DNA of 64,000 bases from Rosenbergiella epipactidis (GTDB lineage: Bacteria; Pseudomonadota; Gammaproteobacteria; Enterobacterales; Enterobacteriaceae), in assembly GCF_018494055.1 (NCBI RefSeq), contig NZ_JABBFQ010000004.1, positions 124,001 through 188,000 on the forward strand. Reading direction: 5' to 3'. Positions 37,798-46,518 of this stretch are shown here, one piece after another. A program made the position numbers and the translations under genes. Position 1 is the stretch's first letter; each line of letters starts with the position of its first letter. The notes beneath the pieces were generated by a model. It did no database searches. It was not told the origin of the DNA and saw only the letters and a program-made list of their open reading frames with translations.

Positions 37798-38124
37798 TTA
37801 GAAAATATCATCGGGTGTAATACCGACAATGATTTCGAGTGCACTACGTAAGACAAGTGATTTGTCGAGATCATGGGATAATTCGAGTTGTTTTACTAGG
37901 CTGATGATAATTGCCTTGTTACTGATAGCACCCGTCTCCATCAATAATGTTTTCACTGTTCTTCCAAGAACTTTTTTTTCTTTTTCAAAGCGATTATCGA
38001 TGGTTGAGATAAAATCTACCGCCAAGGTTGTGCGCCCCATCAGACGGTAGTCAGCACTGTCTGTGAGCATGTTGAGTGGCTTAGGAGGCATATCTCCTAG
38101 AAAGAAATCAATGTTTAGTGTCAT
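37798..38124 (-). CDS. AriR/YmgB family two-component-connector-like protein
   Basis: 108 residues; the last gene of a four-gene array. The C-terminal 65 residues match E. coli AriR (YmgB) well: EKKVLGRTVKTLLMETGAIS, NKAIIISLVKQLE and VLRSALEIIVGITPDD. E. coli AriR is a small helical dimer linked to acid resistance and to biofilm and colanic-acid control through the Rcs phosphorelay. The N-terminal 40 residues are not found in AriR. It overlaps the previous gene by 17 bp, so coupled translation is likely. Confidence 0.75.
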   Translation of the reverse strand: MTLNIDFFLGDMPPKPLNMLTDSADYRLMGRTTLAVDFISTIDNRFEKEKKVLGRTVKTLLMETGAISNKAIIISLVKQLELSHDLDKSLVLRSALEIIVGITPDDIF

Positions 38125-38401
38125 AGCGGTGTAGAGTATTGCTGCTTTCGAATAAGGAGCTTTGATTGCGGAGAAATTGACTTCGTTCTCGGTAATTTTT
38201 AGAGATGCTTTGTTTAATTTCGACGATGCCTTGTAGACACGCCTCAGTTCTTTGCTGATTGACGGATATCTCTGCCATATCGGTCAATTGAGTCAGTAGG
38301 GATGAGGTCGTTATTGGCCCCCCCGACTCTAACAGTGCGATCACGGCTTCTCCTATGATGTCATCCACACATTTTTGAGTAAAGCCGCTCTCGTTGACCA
38401 T
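38108..38401 (-). CDS. AriR/YmgB-like small protein (third of array)
   Basis: 97 residues. CVDDIIGEAVIALLESGGPI then TTSSLLTQLTDMAEISVN reproduces the two-helix AriR/YmgA/YcgZ pattern, where a helix ending in a short glycine turn is followed by a leucine-rich helix. Its ATG overlaps the stop of the preceding gene (TAATG, 38399-38403) and its end overlaps the next gene by 17 bp. The C-terminal 30 residues are polar and unlike AriR. Confidence 0.65.
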   Translation of the reverse strand: MVNESGFTQKCVDDIIGEAVIALLESGGPITTSSLLTQLTDMAEISVNQQRTEACLQGIVEIKQSISKNYRERSQFLRNQSSLFESSNTLHRYDTKH

Positions 38402-38646
38402 TAGTTCAATTCTCTTTCAAGTACCATTAACATCAAATCTTGATAACGTTTGATCTCCGCATCACTCTCTGCAAGTTCAATACAATTCATGAGCTTGGCA
38501 CAGATACTTTTTCGATTAAGGCTTTTGCCCGATTCGAGTAGCTCGACGATGAGTCTCCCCATCAGTTGATCATCAGATAAATTTTCAATCATTGAGAAAG
38601 AGTTATTTTGCTTGGCAAGAGAAAATTCATGGTTTTGCTGACGCAT
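38401..38646 (-). CDS. AriR/YmgB-like small protein (second of array)
   Basis: 81 residues. The core LSDDQLMGRLIVELLESGKS followed by LNRKSICAKLMNCIELAESD is the AriR-family helix pair. AAGGAG lies 6 bases before the ATG. Its TAA overlaps the next ATG. Similar short paralogues (YcgZ, YmgA, YmgC) sit in tandem with AriR in E. coli, under the blue-light-responsive repressor BluR; no BluR gene is in this window. Confidence 0.68.
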   Translation of the reverse strand: MRQQNHEFSLAKQNNSFSMIENLSDDQLMGRLIVELLESGKSLNRKSICAKLMNCIELAESDAEIKRYQDLMLMVLERELN

Positions 38647-38823
38647 TTCTAGCTCCTTGTCTATTCATAGGATCCTAACTATTACCTACAAAATAAACAA
38701 ATTACACGCACTTGTACAGATAAGATTAGATAAATTGCTGTATTAAGGGATTCTTTACATACTAAGAGGGAGATGTGAGGGGATAAGGGCTTGCCATTGA
38801 GGTACAAGCCCTACTAGTTAGGG

Positions 38824-39123
38824 TTAATCCTCATCGCGAGAAACCACTAGTCGTAAATCAGCTGGCGAACGGAGCGATGCGGACTCTAACTTATCCAGCC
38901 ATCCAGCACGCTCTGGGGTGAGGCAGCCTAAACCTAGGTAACCCAATAACCAGCGCCTTACTTCATGCATCAGTAGCAAACGGACCTCATCAGTTTCGCT
39001 CTCGGCCATCGCTTTAAGTTCGCTAACTAAATTATCCGTGGTGACTTCTTCCCTGTTGAAGATAAGGCGGATGGTAACTTCACCAATCAATTCATTACGC
39101 TTTACTTCATCAGAAATATACAA
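38824..39123 (-). CDS. AriR/YmgB-like small protein (first of array)
   Basis: 99 residues with a perfect AAGGAGG ribosome site 9 bases before the ATG. RNELIGEVTIRLIFNREEVT then TDNLVSELKAMAESETDEVR gives the AriR-like core, while the C-terminal 35 residues (SPADLRLVVSRDED at the end) are unique. A 177-bp gap separates it from the second gene, so it may have a separate transcript. First in transcription order; the 410 bp upstream should carry the promoter. Confidence 0.62.
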   Translation of the reverse strand: MYISDEVKRNELIGEVTIRLIFNREEVTTDNLVSELKAMAESETDEVRLLLMHEVRRWLLGYLGLGCLTPERAGWLDKLESASLRSPADLRLVVSRDED

Positions 39124-39533
39124 ATAAACCTCCTTGCATTGGAGTATGACATAACAACTTACTACACCTCTGAGTATAGCCCAACAATGCGTTAATTCTA
39201 GTTTTAAGACCTATCTGAGCGCTTAGTAAAGGCCCTTTGCTCGTGCCCTAAGGTCGAAATTAAGCTAAGTATAGGAGTTTATAAGTAATAATGTAAAGAT
39301 ACTCAAATTAACATGATGATAAATCTCAGGATTTATAGGAACCCAGATTCAAATTTCCCTATAAAACTTATCAATTTTCTTGGTGTACATGAGTATCCTT
39401 GCTCGTAGAGATTAGTGGCCAAATAATAACTCTATGATTTATAAGATTTTAAATCTTAACATTTTCTACCCTGTTACTTAACTTCAACCTCTTAACCCTA
39501 AAGGTTGAGAATTAATTAAGATCTTTCCTATCT
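39124..39533. other. Spacer between gspK-like gene and AriR-like array
   Basis: 410 bp, AT-rich. It must hold the promoter of the array and the end of the gspK transcript. A weak inverted repeat TCAACC / GGTTGA near 39484-39507 could be a terminator, but no T run follows. I see no gene and no operator I can name. Confidence 0.45.
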
Positions 39534-40394
39534 TCAAAGCTGCTTGGCGAGCTGGATAGCACCGTCTAACGCATCACCTTTGGGCTCAACCAACTTCTGA
39601 CGCAAATTTGTAGAGAGCCAAGGGGTCAATGGTTTAGCCATCCCCCCAAATAATGCAATATCATGCTGTGAGTCTTGCATTAGCGCGTTAAGCATTATTT
39701 CGGCCTCAGCGGCGCAGGATTTGACCAGATCCAAGGCATGAGGATCATTTTGTAATGCGTAATCAAAAATACACTTAGCATACTGCGCCCAATCTTTGGG
39801 TTGGGCGTGTTGAGTCCATAACAGCATTCTATCTGCGTTATGTTGAAAGGTGCTCATAATATGATGCGTACAGGGGCTTTCGGCCAGGATCTTTTCGTGT
39901 GCCAGCAGTGCCAAGCGTAATGCTTTGTGCCCAAGTACGGCCCCTGAGGCAAGATCGGATAGCATAAATCCCCATCCCCCCATCAGTTGAAAACGGTGAC
40001 CGTCCCAAGTAGCGCCTTGGCTACCCGTCCCACAGATAAATATGGTACCGGGTCGACCTTGGTGGGCACCAATACAGGCAGTTTCTACATCAGAAAGAAT
40101 TTTGTGTCGTAGGCCAGGAATATGCCACTGCGCGAGCCGTTGAAGAACACTTGGCACATTCGCACCTGCCAGCCCAGCGACTAAAGCACTCTCTTCGTAT
40201 CGGCTTAGCGGTATGTTTGCGAGGGTGAAAAGTTCAATGATCACTGCCTCAACCTCTGCTAACGCCGACTCAAAGTGACTGTAGACGTTTCCAGTCCCAC
40301 CACGACACTCGGCAAGGAGGTTACCCTGACTATCGACTAAACGTCCGCGACAATGTGTTCCGCCGCCATCTATACCTATTCTATACGTTGACAT
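39534..40394 (-). CDS. gspK: Glucosamine/N-acetylglucosamine kinase-like protein (BadF family)
   Basis: 286 residues, ASKHA fold. The phosphate-1 loop YRIGIDGGGTHCRGRLVD, the VAGLAGANV segment, a FICGTGSQGATW phosphate-2 loop and ALFGGMAKPL are present, matching glucosamine kinase GspK of Vibrio and related BadF/BadG-type sugar kinases. It would phosphorylate cytosolic GlcN or GlcNAc with ATP. It lies 67 bp after crcB on the same strand. No chitin or chitosan genes are adjacent, so the exact substrate is inferred. Confidence 0.78.
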   Translation of the reverse strand: MSTYRIGIDGGGTHCRGRLVDSQGNLLAECRGGTGNVYSHFESALAEVEAVIIELFTLANIPLSRYEESALVAGLAGANVPSVLQRLAQWHIPGLRHKILSDVETACIGAHQGRPGTIFICGTGSQGATWDGHRFQLMGGWGFMLSDLASGAVLGHKALRLALLAHEKILAESPCTHHIMSTFQHNADRMLLWTQHAQPKDWAQYAKCIFDYALQNDPHALDLVKSCAAEAEIMLNALMQDSQHDIALFGGMAKPLTPWLSTNLRQKLVEPKGDALDGAIQLAKQL

Positions 40395-40461
40395 CTTCCC
40401 TCTCTTTTTCCTCGAGGCGAGGAATGTCCATTATTTATGTGCCAAGACTCTTCGTTGAGCA

Positions 40462-40839
40462 TTAGCTGATAACAGTCACCACTGCGAATCCCAATGCGGT
40501 CATCAATAAGGAGCCGATCACATGCACCAGTATTGACCCTATGGCCCACAAATAGTTTCCAACCTGCAGCTGAGAAAACACCTCTACCGAAAATGTTGAG
40601 AATGTGGTCATTCCGCCACAGAGTCCGGTTGTAATCAGCACTTTCCAGTAAGGATCGAGTTGTGGTTGACGCAGAAAATAGGCTGTTGCCCCACCGATAA
40701 TAAAACCACCAAGCAAATTAACCAGTAGGGTTCCGGGCGGTAAATTAGGGAATAGGCTGTTTAACCTCAATGTTAACAACCAACGAATCACGCACCCTAG
40801 TGAGCCTCCAATAATGACGGCTAATAATGATTTGAACAT
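40462..40839 (-). CDS. crcB: Fluoride ion channel CrcB/Fluc
   Basis: Inner-membrane dual-topology fluoride channel, 125 residues (E. coli 127), four membrane helices. Conserved segments are IGGSLGCVIRWLL, GTLLVNLLGGFIIG with the pore asparagine, and TGLCGGMTTFSTFS with the central sodium-site and phenylalanine-box residues. ATG 40839 has GGAGG 6 bases upstream; an in-frame start at 40857 lies ahead of it and is rejected. No fluoride riboswitch was recognised upstream. Confidence 0.95.
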   Translation of the reverse strand: MFKSLLAVIIGGSLGCVIRWLLTLRLNSLFPNLPPGTLLVNLLGGFIIGGATAYFLRQPQLDPYWKVLITTGLCGGMTTFSTFSVEVFSQLQVGNYLWAIGSILVHVIGSLLMTALGFAVVTVIS

Positions 40840-41218
40840 CTTATCCTCCAAAGACAAAGCATGAATGCGAGAGAAAGTGTGAGTTGATGGGGCGTTTTTG
40901 TATATTGAGGGTGAATCCGTCCTCCAATCGATGTGGGAGACGCGGATAAAGGAAATACTGTACGGAAAAGGTGAGTGGCATAGTTTTTTTCATCACGAGT
41001 CCTGACATATAAGCCATTAATATGGGTAACGTTATATATATCAGGCGTCATCATCCAAGAGAATCTTGGCGGTTGGGAAAGGTGGAGCACCATCACCTTA
41101 ATAGAGAGCATACTGGATAGGGTGATCCTCTGCAAGCTGATGACGAGTCGCCCAGTAGAATGGGATTAGTGCTAGATAAATCAAGAGGATTTGCTGCTTA
41201 GGTCGTTGCAGAAATGAC
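40840..41218. other. Spacer upstream of crcB
   Basis: About 380 bp between crcB and the terminator hairpin downstream of tRNA-Phe. It must hold the crcB promoter. A 58-codon frame (41017 to 40841, minus) ends in the crcB ribosome site but resembles nothing I know. No riboswitch seen. Confidence 0.4.
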
Positions 41219-41242
41219 AAAGCCCCGCATTTCTGCAGGGCT
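41219..41242 (-). terminator. Terminator hairpin downstream of tRNA-Phe
   Basis: Read on the minus strand, AAGCCCTGCA and TGCGGGGCTT form a 10-bp stem with one wobble pair around a GAAA tetraloop, about 10 bp past the tRNA 3' end. The tail is only moderately T-rich. Confidence 0.65.
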
Positions 41243-41251
41243 TCTAAATAG

Positions 41252-41327
41252 TGGTGCCCGAACTCGGAATCGAACCAAGGACACGGGGATTTTCAATCCC
41301 CTGCTCTACCGACTGAGCTATTCGGGC
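41252..41327 (-). tRNA. pheV: tRNA-Phe (GAA)
   Basis: 76 nt including an encoded CCA end. The acceptor GCCCGAA/TTCGGGC pairs, the D arm reads GCTCAGTCGGTAGAGC, the anticodon loop ATTGAAA gives GAA (41294-41292), and GGTTCGATTCC forms the T arm. It is nearly identical to enteric tRNA-Phe. In E. coli pheV lies near mltC and is a frequent integration site for islands. Here it lies beside the accessory stretch, but I found no duplicated 3' end to mark an attachment site. Confidence 0.97.
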
Positions 41328-41426
41328 AACGGGGCGCATTAAACCCTATTCACGCTGTCTCGTCAACACTCTTTGTTAAAATTAAATCCGTTTGCTCAAC
41401 TTTGCGACAACTTGCTGTGTTTACCC

Positions 41427-43409
41427 TCATCTAGGCTGAGCTATAGCTGGTTTCGGTGTTGCGGTAGTAACCGGTTCGGTGGGCGTCGCCAGGATTGCTC
41501 CTGGATGGGCACTTTCTACCGGTAGCATTGCGGGGACACCTTGGCCCGGCGTTAAACTGGCATCCGAGTCATGTGGCAACATGATGTGGTCGAGTATTTT
41601 ACGCATCACAGGCGCTGCCACTACACCGTCGCTTCCGCCATTTTCCAAAATCAGGGTAACGGCCACTTTCGGGTCATCGAAGGGTGCAAAGGCCGTGTAG
41701 AAAATATGATCGCGTAAACGTACGGGGATCATTTTGGCATTATAGACTTGGTTTTGACGCAAGCTAAAGACCTGAGAGGTACCACTCTTCGCCGCAATAC
41801 CATAGGGGGCGGTATGGAAGTATTTATAACCTGTTCCGTTCGGGGCGTTCGCCATACCGAACATCGCGCGACGCACAAGTCCCCAGTAGGGAGAATCGGC
41901 CATTCCCACCTGAGTAAATTGTGCTGGTGCTTTATAAGGCTCGACTTGATCCCCCAACTGCTGCTTCTGTAGCAAGTGAGGGATCATCACTTTACCGTTA
42001 TTTAACAGCGTAACCAGTGCCTTCTCCATTTGAATTGGCGTAGCAATCCAATACCCTTGTCCAATACCAACGGAGATGGTATCACCTTGGTACCACGCCT
42101 TTTTGCGTGCCTTCAGTTTCCATTCACGGCTAGGAAGTAGACCACGATACTCTTCATTAAGATCAATACCTGATAATTTGCCGTAACCGAATTGACTCAA
42201 CATATGATGTATTCGGTCGATGCCCATCATGTAAGCGACTTGGTAGAAGAAGGTATCGGCTGACTCTTCAATAGCTCGCGTAACATTCAACATACCGTGG
42301 CCGGTTTTTTTCCAGTCACGATAGCGACGGTCAGTTCCGGGTAGCGTCCAGGTTGGCGCACCGAAGAAACTTGTCTGCGGCGTAATCACATTATTCAATA
42401 GCGCAGACATCGCCATATAAGGTTTAACCGTCGAGGCGGGAGGATAGAGTCCTTGAGTCACTCGGTTAATCAATGGCAAGTCTTTGTCTTGCAGTAACTG
42501 TTTGTAAGATTGGTAGCTTATCCCTTTAACAAACGGGTTTGGATCGTAACTCGGGCTTGATACCATCGCGAGGACGGAACCATCATGCGGATCTTCGACC
42601 AATACTGCAGCACGTTGGCCCACAAGCTGGCTTTCGACATATTGTTGTAAATGTAAATCTAGGGTCAGCCAGATATTCTTTCCCGCTGTCGGTGGCACTT
42701 CGTTCAACACACGTATAATTCGCCCGTGGTTATCTACCTCAACCTCTTGATAGCCGGTTTTACCGTGTAGTGCTGACTCATAATAGCCCTCGATGCCCTG
42801 CTTACCGATATTATGGTCGGCAGCATAGTTTTCGCCGACGCCCTCTGCATTCAGGCGTTGCGCATCGCGGTCATTGATTTTCGAGACATAGCCTACGACA
42901 TGTGCCAAGGAGGCGCCATAAGGGTAAAAACGATCTTGGAACGAGTTAATACTCACCCCTGGAAAACGGTACTCATTGACTGAGAAGCGAGCAATCTCTT
43001 CCTCACTCAACTCTTCTTTCACGACAATCGGCTTATAGCGGCTTGTCGATTTCAAGCGTTTTTTGAAATCTGCGATATCTTCTGGCGTAAGATCAATAAT
43101 GGGTGCCAGTTGATCCAACGTATCCTGCATATTGGTGATGTTGTAAGGCGTCAACTGGAGATCGTATTGCGTCACGTTCTGAACCAGCGGGATCCCATTA
43201 CGGTCATAAATCATCCCACGCGTAGGCGCAATGGGGATCATTTTGATGTCGTTAGCATTGGATCGTGTCTGGTAATAGGCGTGTTGCTGAATCTGTAAGT
43301 GCCAGAGATTAATTCCGAGAATGGTAAAGCATAGGCATACAAAGCCTAACGCCACCAGCGCTCGACGGGTAAATAATTTTTTTTCAGTTTCAAAATTACG
43401 CAGATTCAT
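41427..43409 (-). CDS. mrdA: Penicillin-binding protein 2 (stand-alone mrdA-type transpeptidase)
   Basis: Class B peptidoglycan transpeptidase of the elongation (rod) complex, 660 residues from ATG 43409. One N-terminal membrane helix (about residues 17-40), then a dimerisation domain (APTRGMIYDRNGIPL) and the transpeptidase domain with Ser in YPPASTVKPY, SADTF and the KSGT triad. The C-terminal tail is proline/threonine-rich and not conserved. In E. coli mrdA is followed by rodA and lies near dacA; here neither is adjacent, so this is likely a second, paralogous PBP2. No good ribosome site precedes the ATG. A TTG at 43418 is an alternative start. Confidence 0.88.
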   Translation of the reverse strand: MNLRNFETEKKLFTRRALVALGFVCLCFTILGINLWHLQIQQHAYYQTRSNANDIKMIPIAPTRGMIYDRNGIPLVQNVTQYDLQLTPYNITNMQDTLDQLAPIIDLTPEDIADFKKRLKSTSRYKPIVVKEELSEEEIARFSVNEYRFPGVSINSFQDRFYPYGASLAHVVGYVSKINDRDAQRLNAEGVGENYAADHNIGKQGIEGYYESALHGKTGYQEVEVDNHGRIIRVLNEVPPTAGKNIWLTLDLHLQQYVESQLVGQRAAVLVEDPHDGSVLAMVSSPSYDPNPFVKGISYQSYKQLLQDKDLPLINRVTQGLYPPASTVKPYMAMSALLNNVITPQTSFFGAPTWTLPGTDRRYRDWKKTGHGMLNVTRAIEESADTFFYQVAYMMGIDRIHHMLSQFGYGKLSGIDLNEEYRGLLPSREWKLKARKKAWYQGDTISVGIGQGYWIATPIQMEKALVTLLNNGKVMIPHLLQKQQLGDQVEPYKAPAQFTQVGMADSPYWGLVRRAMFGMANAPNGTGYKYFHTAPYGIAAKSGTSQVFSLRQNQVYNAKMIPVRLRDHIFYTAFAPFDDPKVAVTLILENGGSDGVVAAPVMRKILDHIMLPHDSDASLTPGQGVPAMLPVESAHPGAILATPTEPVTTATPKPAIAQPR

Positions 43410-43523
43410 CGACAACAACTATTGGAGGGCCACAAAATTTCAACGCCTATAATAATGGGATTCACTCTTAGGGCCAGTAACATTCGACGCTAAGACTAAA
43501 TAAAGTGTGTCATTTGATAACAA

Positions 43524-43548
43524 AGAAGAGCGCCCTAAGCGCTCTTCT
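43524..43548 (-). terminator. Terminator of the deo operon
   Basis: AGAAGAGCGC (43524-43533), CCTAA loop, GCGCTCTTCT (43539-43548); perfect 10-bp stem with a TTTG tail on the minus strand. It lies about 30 bp past the deoD stop codon. Confidence 0.8.
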
Positions 43549-43578
43549 ACCTAACGATGATACGGATTAACTAACGAA

Positions 43579-44292
43579 TTAGTCACCTAGCAATACAGAT
43601 TCCAGAGCAATCTTAATCATATCGTTGAAGGTGGTTTGACGCTCTTCAGCGGTCGTTTGCTCATGAGTACGGATATGGTCTGAAACCGTACAAATAGCTA
43701 ACGCTTTCGCACCAAATTCAGCTGCAACACCATAGATTCCAGCAGCTTCCATTTCCACCCCTAAAATGCCGTATTTTTCCATTACATCAAACATTTCAGG
43801 CTGAGGAGAGTAAAAGAGATCGGCAGAGAAGATATTTCCCACTTTTGCTTCTACGCCCAATGCTTTCGCCGCCGTGACCGCATTGTTGACCATATCGAAA
43901 TCGGCAATCGCAGCAAAGTCGTGATCCTTAAAGCGCATACGGTTCACTTTTGAGTCCGTACTGGCTCCAAGTCCGATCACAACATCACGTAGTTTGATCT
44001 GAGGCAGTACTGCACCGCAGGAGCCAACGCGAATAATTTTCTTCACACCAAACTCGGTGATTAACTCTTTCGCATAAATGGAACAAGATGGAATACCCAT
44101 TCCGTGTCCCATGACTGAAATTTTACGTCCTTTATAGGTACCGGTAAAACCCAGCATACCGCGAACATTGTTAACTTCTACCGCGTTTTCGAGAAAGTTT
44201 TCTGCGATAAACTTCGCACGTAACGGATCACCCGGCATCAATACGACGTCAGCGAAATCACCCATTTCTGCATTAATATGTGGAGTTGCCAT
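43579..44292 (-). CDS. deoD: Purine-nucleoside phosphorylase
   Basis: Phosphorolysis of purine (deoxy)nucleosides to base and (deoxy)ribose-1-phosphate. 237 residues (E. coli 239). It begins [22 protein letters not shown] and keeps [12 protein letters not shown], the phosphate site GHGMGIPS, the NNVRGM and IRVGSCG segments and the purine-site GVEMEAAG. The catalytic VSDH is intact. Last gene of deoC-deoB-deoD; terminator follows. Confidence 0.97.
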   Translation of the reverse strand: MATPHINAEMGDFADVVLMPGDPLRAKFIAENFLENAVEVNNVRGMLGFTGTYKGRKISVMGHGMGIPSCSIYAKELITEFGVKKIIRVGSCGAVLPQIKLRDVVIGLGASTDSKVNRMRFKDHDFAAIADFDMVNNAVTAAKALGVEAKVGNIFSADLFYSPQPEMFDVMEKYGILGVEMEAAGIYGVAAEFGAKALAICTVSDHIRTHEQTTAEERQTTFNDMIKIALESVLLGD

Positions 44293-44346
44293 CTTTATCT
44301 TTTCCTTTCACATTGTCGGCAGGGCTTATAAGCCATCCGATCACAA

Positions 44347-45567
44347 TTAAAATAGCGCTTTACCGTATTGCATCGGCTCGAGCTCAAAAAATTTCGCTAA
44401 GGTTTGCCCTATGTCGGCAAAGGTCTCGCGCTGACCCAATGAACCAGGCGTCACACCCGGGCCATAGATCAAAATTGGAATATGTTCACGTGTGTGGTCC
44501 GTCCCAGACCACGTTGGATCGCAACCATGATCCGCCGTCAGCAGGAGAATATCGCCTTCCTGCACTTGGGCCATTAACTCAGGGAGGCGGCGATCGAATA
44601 ACTCCAAGCCTCCTGCATAACCTGGCACATCTCGGCGATGGCCCCAACTTGAATCGAAGTCGACAAAGTTAGTAAAGACTATGCTGTTATCTGGCGCCTG
44701 CTCCATTTCCTTGATCGTGGCATCGAAGAGAGCATCGAGTCCAGTGGCCTTCACTTTCTTGGTGATCCCCTGTTCGGCATAAATATCTGCAATTTTACCT
44801 ACGGAGATCACCTCTCCCCCAGCCTGTTTAAGCTTGGCAAGGACGGTAGGTGAAGGAGGTTCCACGGCTAAATCATGTCGATTACCCGTACGCTCGAACT
44901 GCCCTGTTTTCTCGCCAATAAACGGACGTGCGATAACCCGCCCAATGTTGTAGCCACCATCGGTCAACAATTTGCGAGCAATTTCGCATAATTGATACAA
45001 GCGCTCTAGACCGAAAGTCTCTTCATGGCAAGCAATCTGGAATACAGAGTCGGCAGAGGTATAAAAGATCGGTTTACCTGAGCGCATATGCTCTTCGCCC
45101 AACGCATCCAAAATCACGGTGCCGGATGAATGACAGTTGCCCAAGTAGCCCGGTAATTCCGCCTCTTCTACCAACTGCTTGAGTAGCGTTTCTGGAAAGG
45201 AGTTCTCTTTCTCTGGAAAGTAGCCCCAATCGAAAAGAACAGGCACACCAGCAATTTCCCAGTGTCCAGAAGGCGTGTCTTTACCTGAGGAGAGCTCTTG
45301 CGCGCTGGCATAAGCACCAATAACCTCAACATCGCCGTCCATTCCTGCTGCAATCTTTCCGGTTGAGATCTCTGCAGCTTTCACTAAGCCAAGCGAGGTT
45401 AAATTCGGCAGCGTCAGCGGCCCTTTTCGGCCCTGATCGGCTAAGCCTTTTGCACAGGCTTCAGCAATATGACCAAAGGTATCTGACCCTTTGTCGCCAA
45501 ATTTTTCCGCATCTTGGCTGGCACCAATTCCGAATGAATCAAGAACCATTACAAAGGCACGTTTCAT
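44347..45567 (-). CDS. deoB: Phosphopentomutase
   Basis: Mn-dependent enzyme of the alkaline phosphatase superfamily converting (deoxy)ribose-1-phosphate to the 5-phosphate. 406 residues (E. coli 407). The N-terminal metal site MVLDSFGIG and the C-terminal [23 protein letters not shown] and HTREHIPIL are present. ATG 45567 is chosen because AAGGAG lies 6 bases upstream; an ATG two codons earlier abuts that site. It directly follows deoC with no deoA between. Confidence 0.96.
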   Translation of the reverse strand: MKRAFVMVLDSFGIGASQDAEKFGDKGSDTFGHIAEACAKGLADQGRKGPLTLPNLTSLGLVKAAEISTGKIAAGMDGDVEVIGAYASAQELSSGKDTPSGHWEIAGVPVLFDWGYFPEKENSFPETLLKQLVEEAELPGYLGNCHSSGTVILDALGEEHMRSGKPIFYTSADSVFQIACHEETFGLERLYQLCEIARKLLTDGGYNIGRVIARPFIGEKTGQFERTGNRHDLAVEPPSPTVLAKLKQAGGEVISVGKIADIYAEQGITKKVKATGLDALFDATIKEMEQAPDNSIVFTNFVDFDSSWGHRRDVPGYAGGLELFDRRLPELMAQVQEGDILLLTADHGCDPTWSGTDHTREHIPILIYGPGVTPGSLGQRETFADIGQTLAKFFELEPMQYGKALF

Positions 45568-45643
45568 ACTCATCTCCTTAATAAGGCCAGTGAGATAAAA
45601 AATTATCGATCAGAACAGTATGCACCGATTATCAGTAAGAGTC

Positions 45644-46423
45644 TCAATATTTCGCTTGCAGGTCTTGCTCGCCTTCACCGCAGGTTGCTAATAAACTACT
45701 CAATAGGCCTGATGCACCAAAACGAAAATGTCGCTTATCAGCCCAATCTGGACCTAATACCTCGGCGGCGAGTGCTAAATAAGCCGCGGCATCTTCGGTA
45801 GTGCGCACGCCACCCGCCGCTTTGAATCCTACGCTATCCGCTTTGTTTTTATCGCGGATCACTTCTAGCATAATTCGTGCAGCGTCTAATGTAGCGTTGA
45901 CGGGGACTTTACCGGTTGAGGTCTTAATAAAGTCGGCCCCAGCATCGATAGCAATTTCGCTGGCTTGGCGAATGAGTTCGGCTTGCGTTAACTCACCGCT
46001 TTCAATGATAACTTTCAGTAAGACGCCACTCAATGCGCAGACGCTTTTACACTCTTTAACCAGTTTGAAACCGATATCCGCATCACCGGCTTGCAGCGCG
46101 CGCCAAGGGAAAACGACATCCACCTCATCAGCACCACTCGCAATGGCCGCACGGGTTTCCGCTACGGCTACGGTGATATCAGCATTACCATGAGGAAAGT
46201 TGGTGACGGTTGCGATTTTAATTTCAGGCGTTTCTTGCAATTGTAACGTCTGACGCGCCGTCGCAATAAATTGCGGGTAGATGCATACTGCAGCGGTGTT
46301 CCCTAGAGTACTTTTAGCCTGCTGACAAAGTGCTATAACTTTTTGCTCGGTATCATCATCGTTTAGCGTGGTTAAATCCATCAGCCCTAAAGCAAATTTA
46401 GCGGTCTGGGTTAAATCAGTCAT
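45644..46423 (-). CDS. deoC: Deoxyribose-phosphate aldolase
   Basis: Class I aldolase splitting deoxyribose-5-phosphate to acetaldehyde and glyceraldehyde-3-phosphate. 259 residues, E. coli length. The Schiff-base lysine is in DFIKTSTGK, and the proton-relay region [14 protein letters not shown] and [11 protein letters not shown] are intact. First gene of the deo set here. The 95 bp upstream hold its promoter; I could not assign DeoR or CytR sites with confidence. Confidence 0.97.
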   Translation of the reverse strand: MTDLTQTAKFALGLMDLTTLNDDDTEQKVIALCQQAKSTLGNTAAVCIYPQFIATARQTLQLQETPEIKIATVTNFPHGNADITVAVAETRAAIASGADEVDVVFPWRALQAGDADIGFKLVKECKSVCALSGVLLKVIIESGELTQAELIRQASEIAIDAGADFIKTSTGKVPVNATLDAARIMLEVIRDKNKADSVGFKAAGGVRTTEDAAAYLALAAEVLGPDWADKRHFRFGASGLLSSLLATCGEGEQDLQAKY

Positions 46424-46518
46424 TATCCGTTACTCAATCTTAATGTTTTGGCAATTATACCAAACTGTTAACAATTTAGTGTGAGCTATTAGCAAGATGT
46501 ATCATCTCACCTTAATAA

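Noticed and set aside
40840..41000. Fluoride riboswitch upstream of crcB
   Set aside because: The conserved GGCGATGG-type pseudoknot elements are not present on the transcribed strand.
40841..41017. 58-codon minus-strand frame ending in the crcB ribosome site
   Set aside because: No recognisable family, no ribosome site of its own; translational coupling is imaginable but unsupported.
41252..41327. Attachment-site duplication of the tRNA-Phe 3' end bounding the island
   Set aside because: I looked for a second copy of the GGTTCGATTCCGAG-type segment in the window and saw none; no integrase gene is present.
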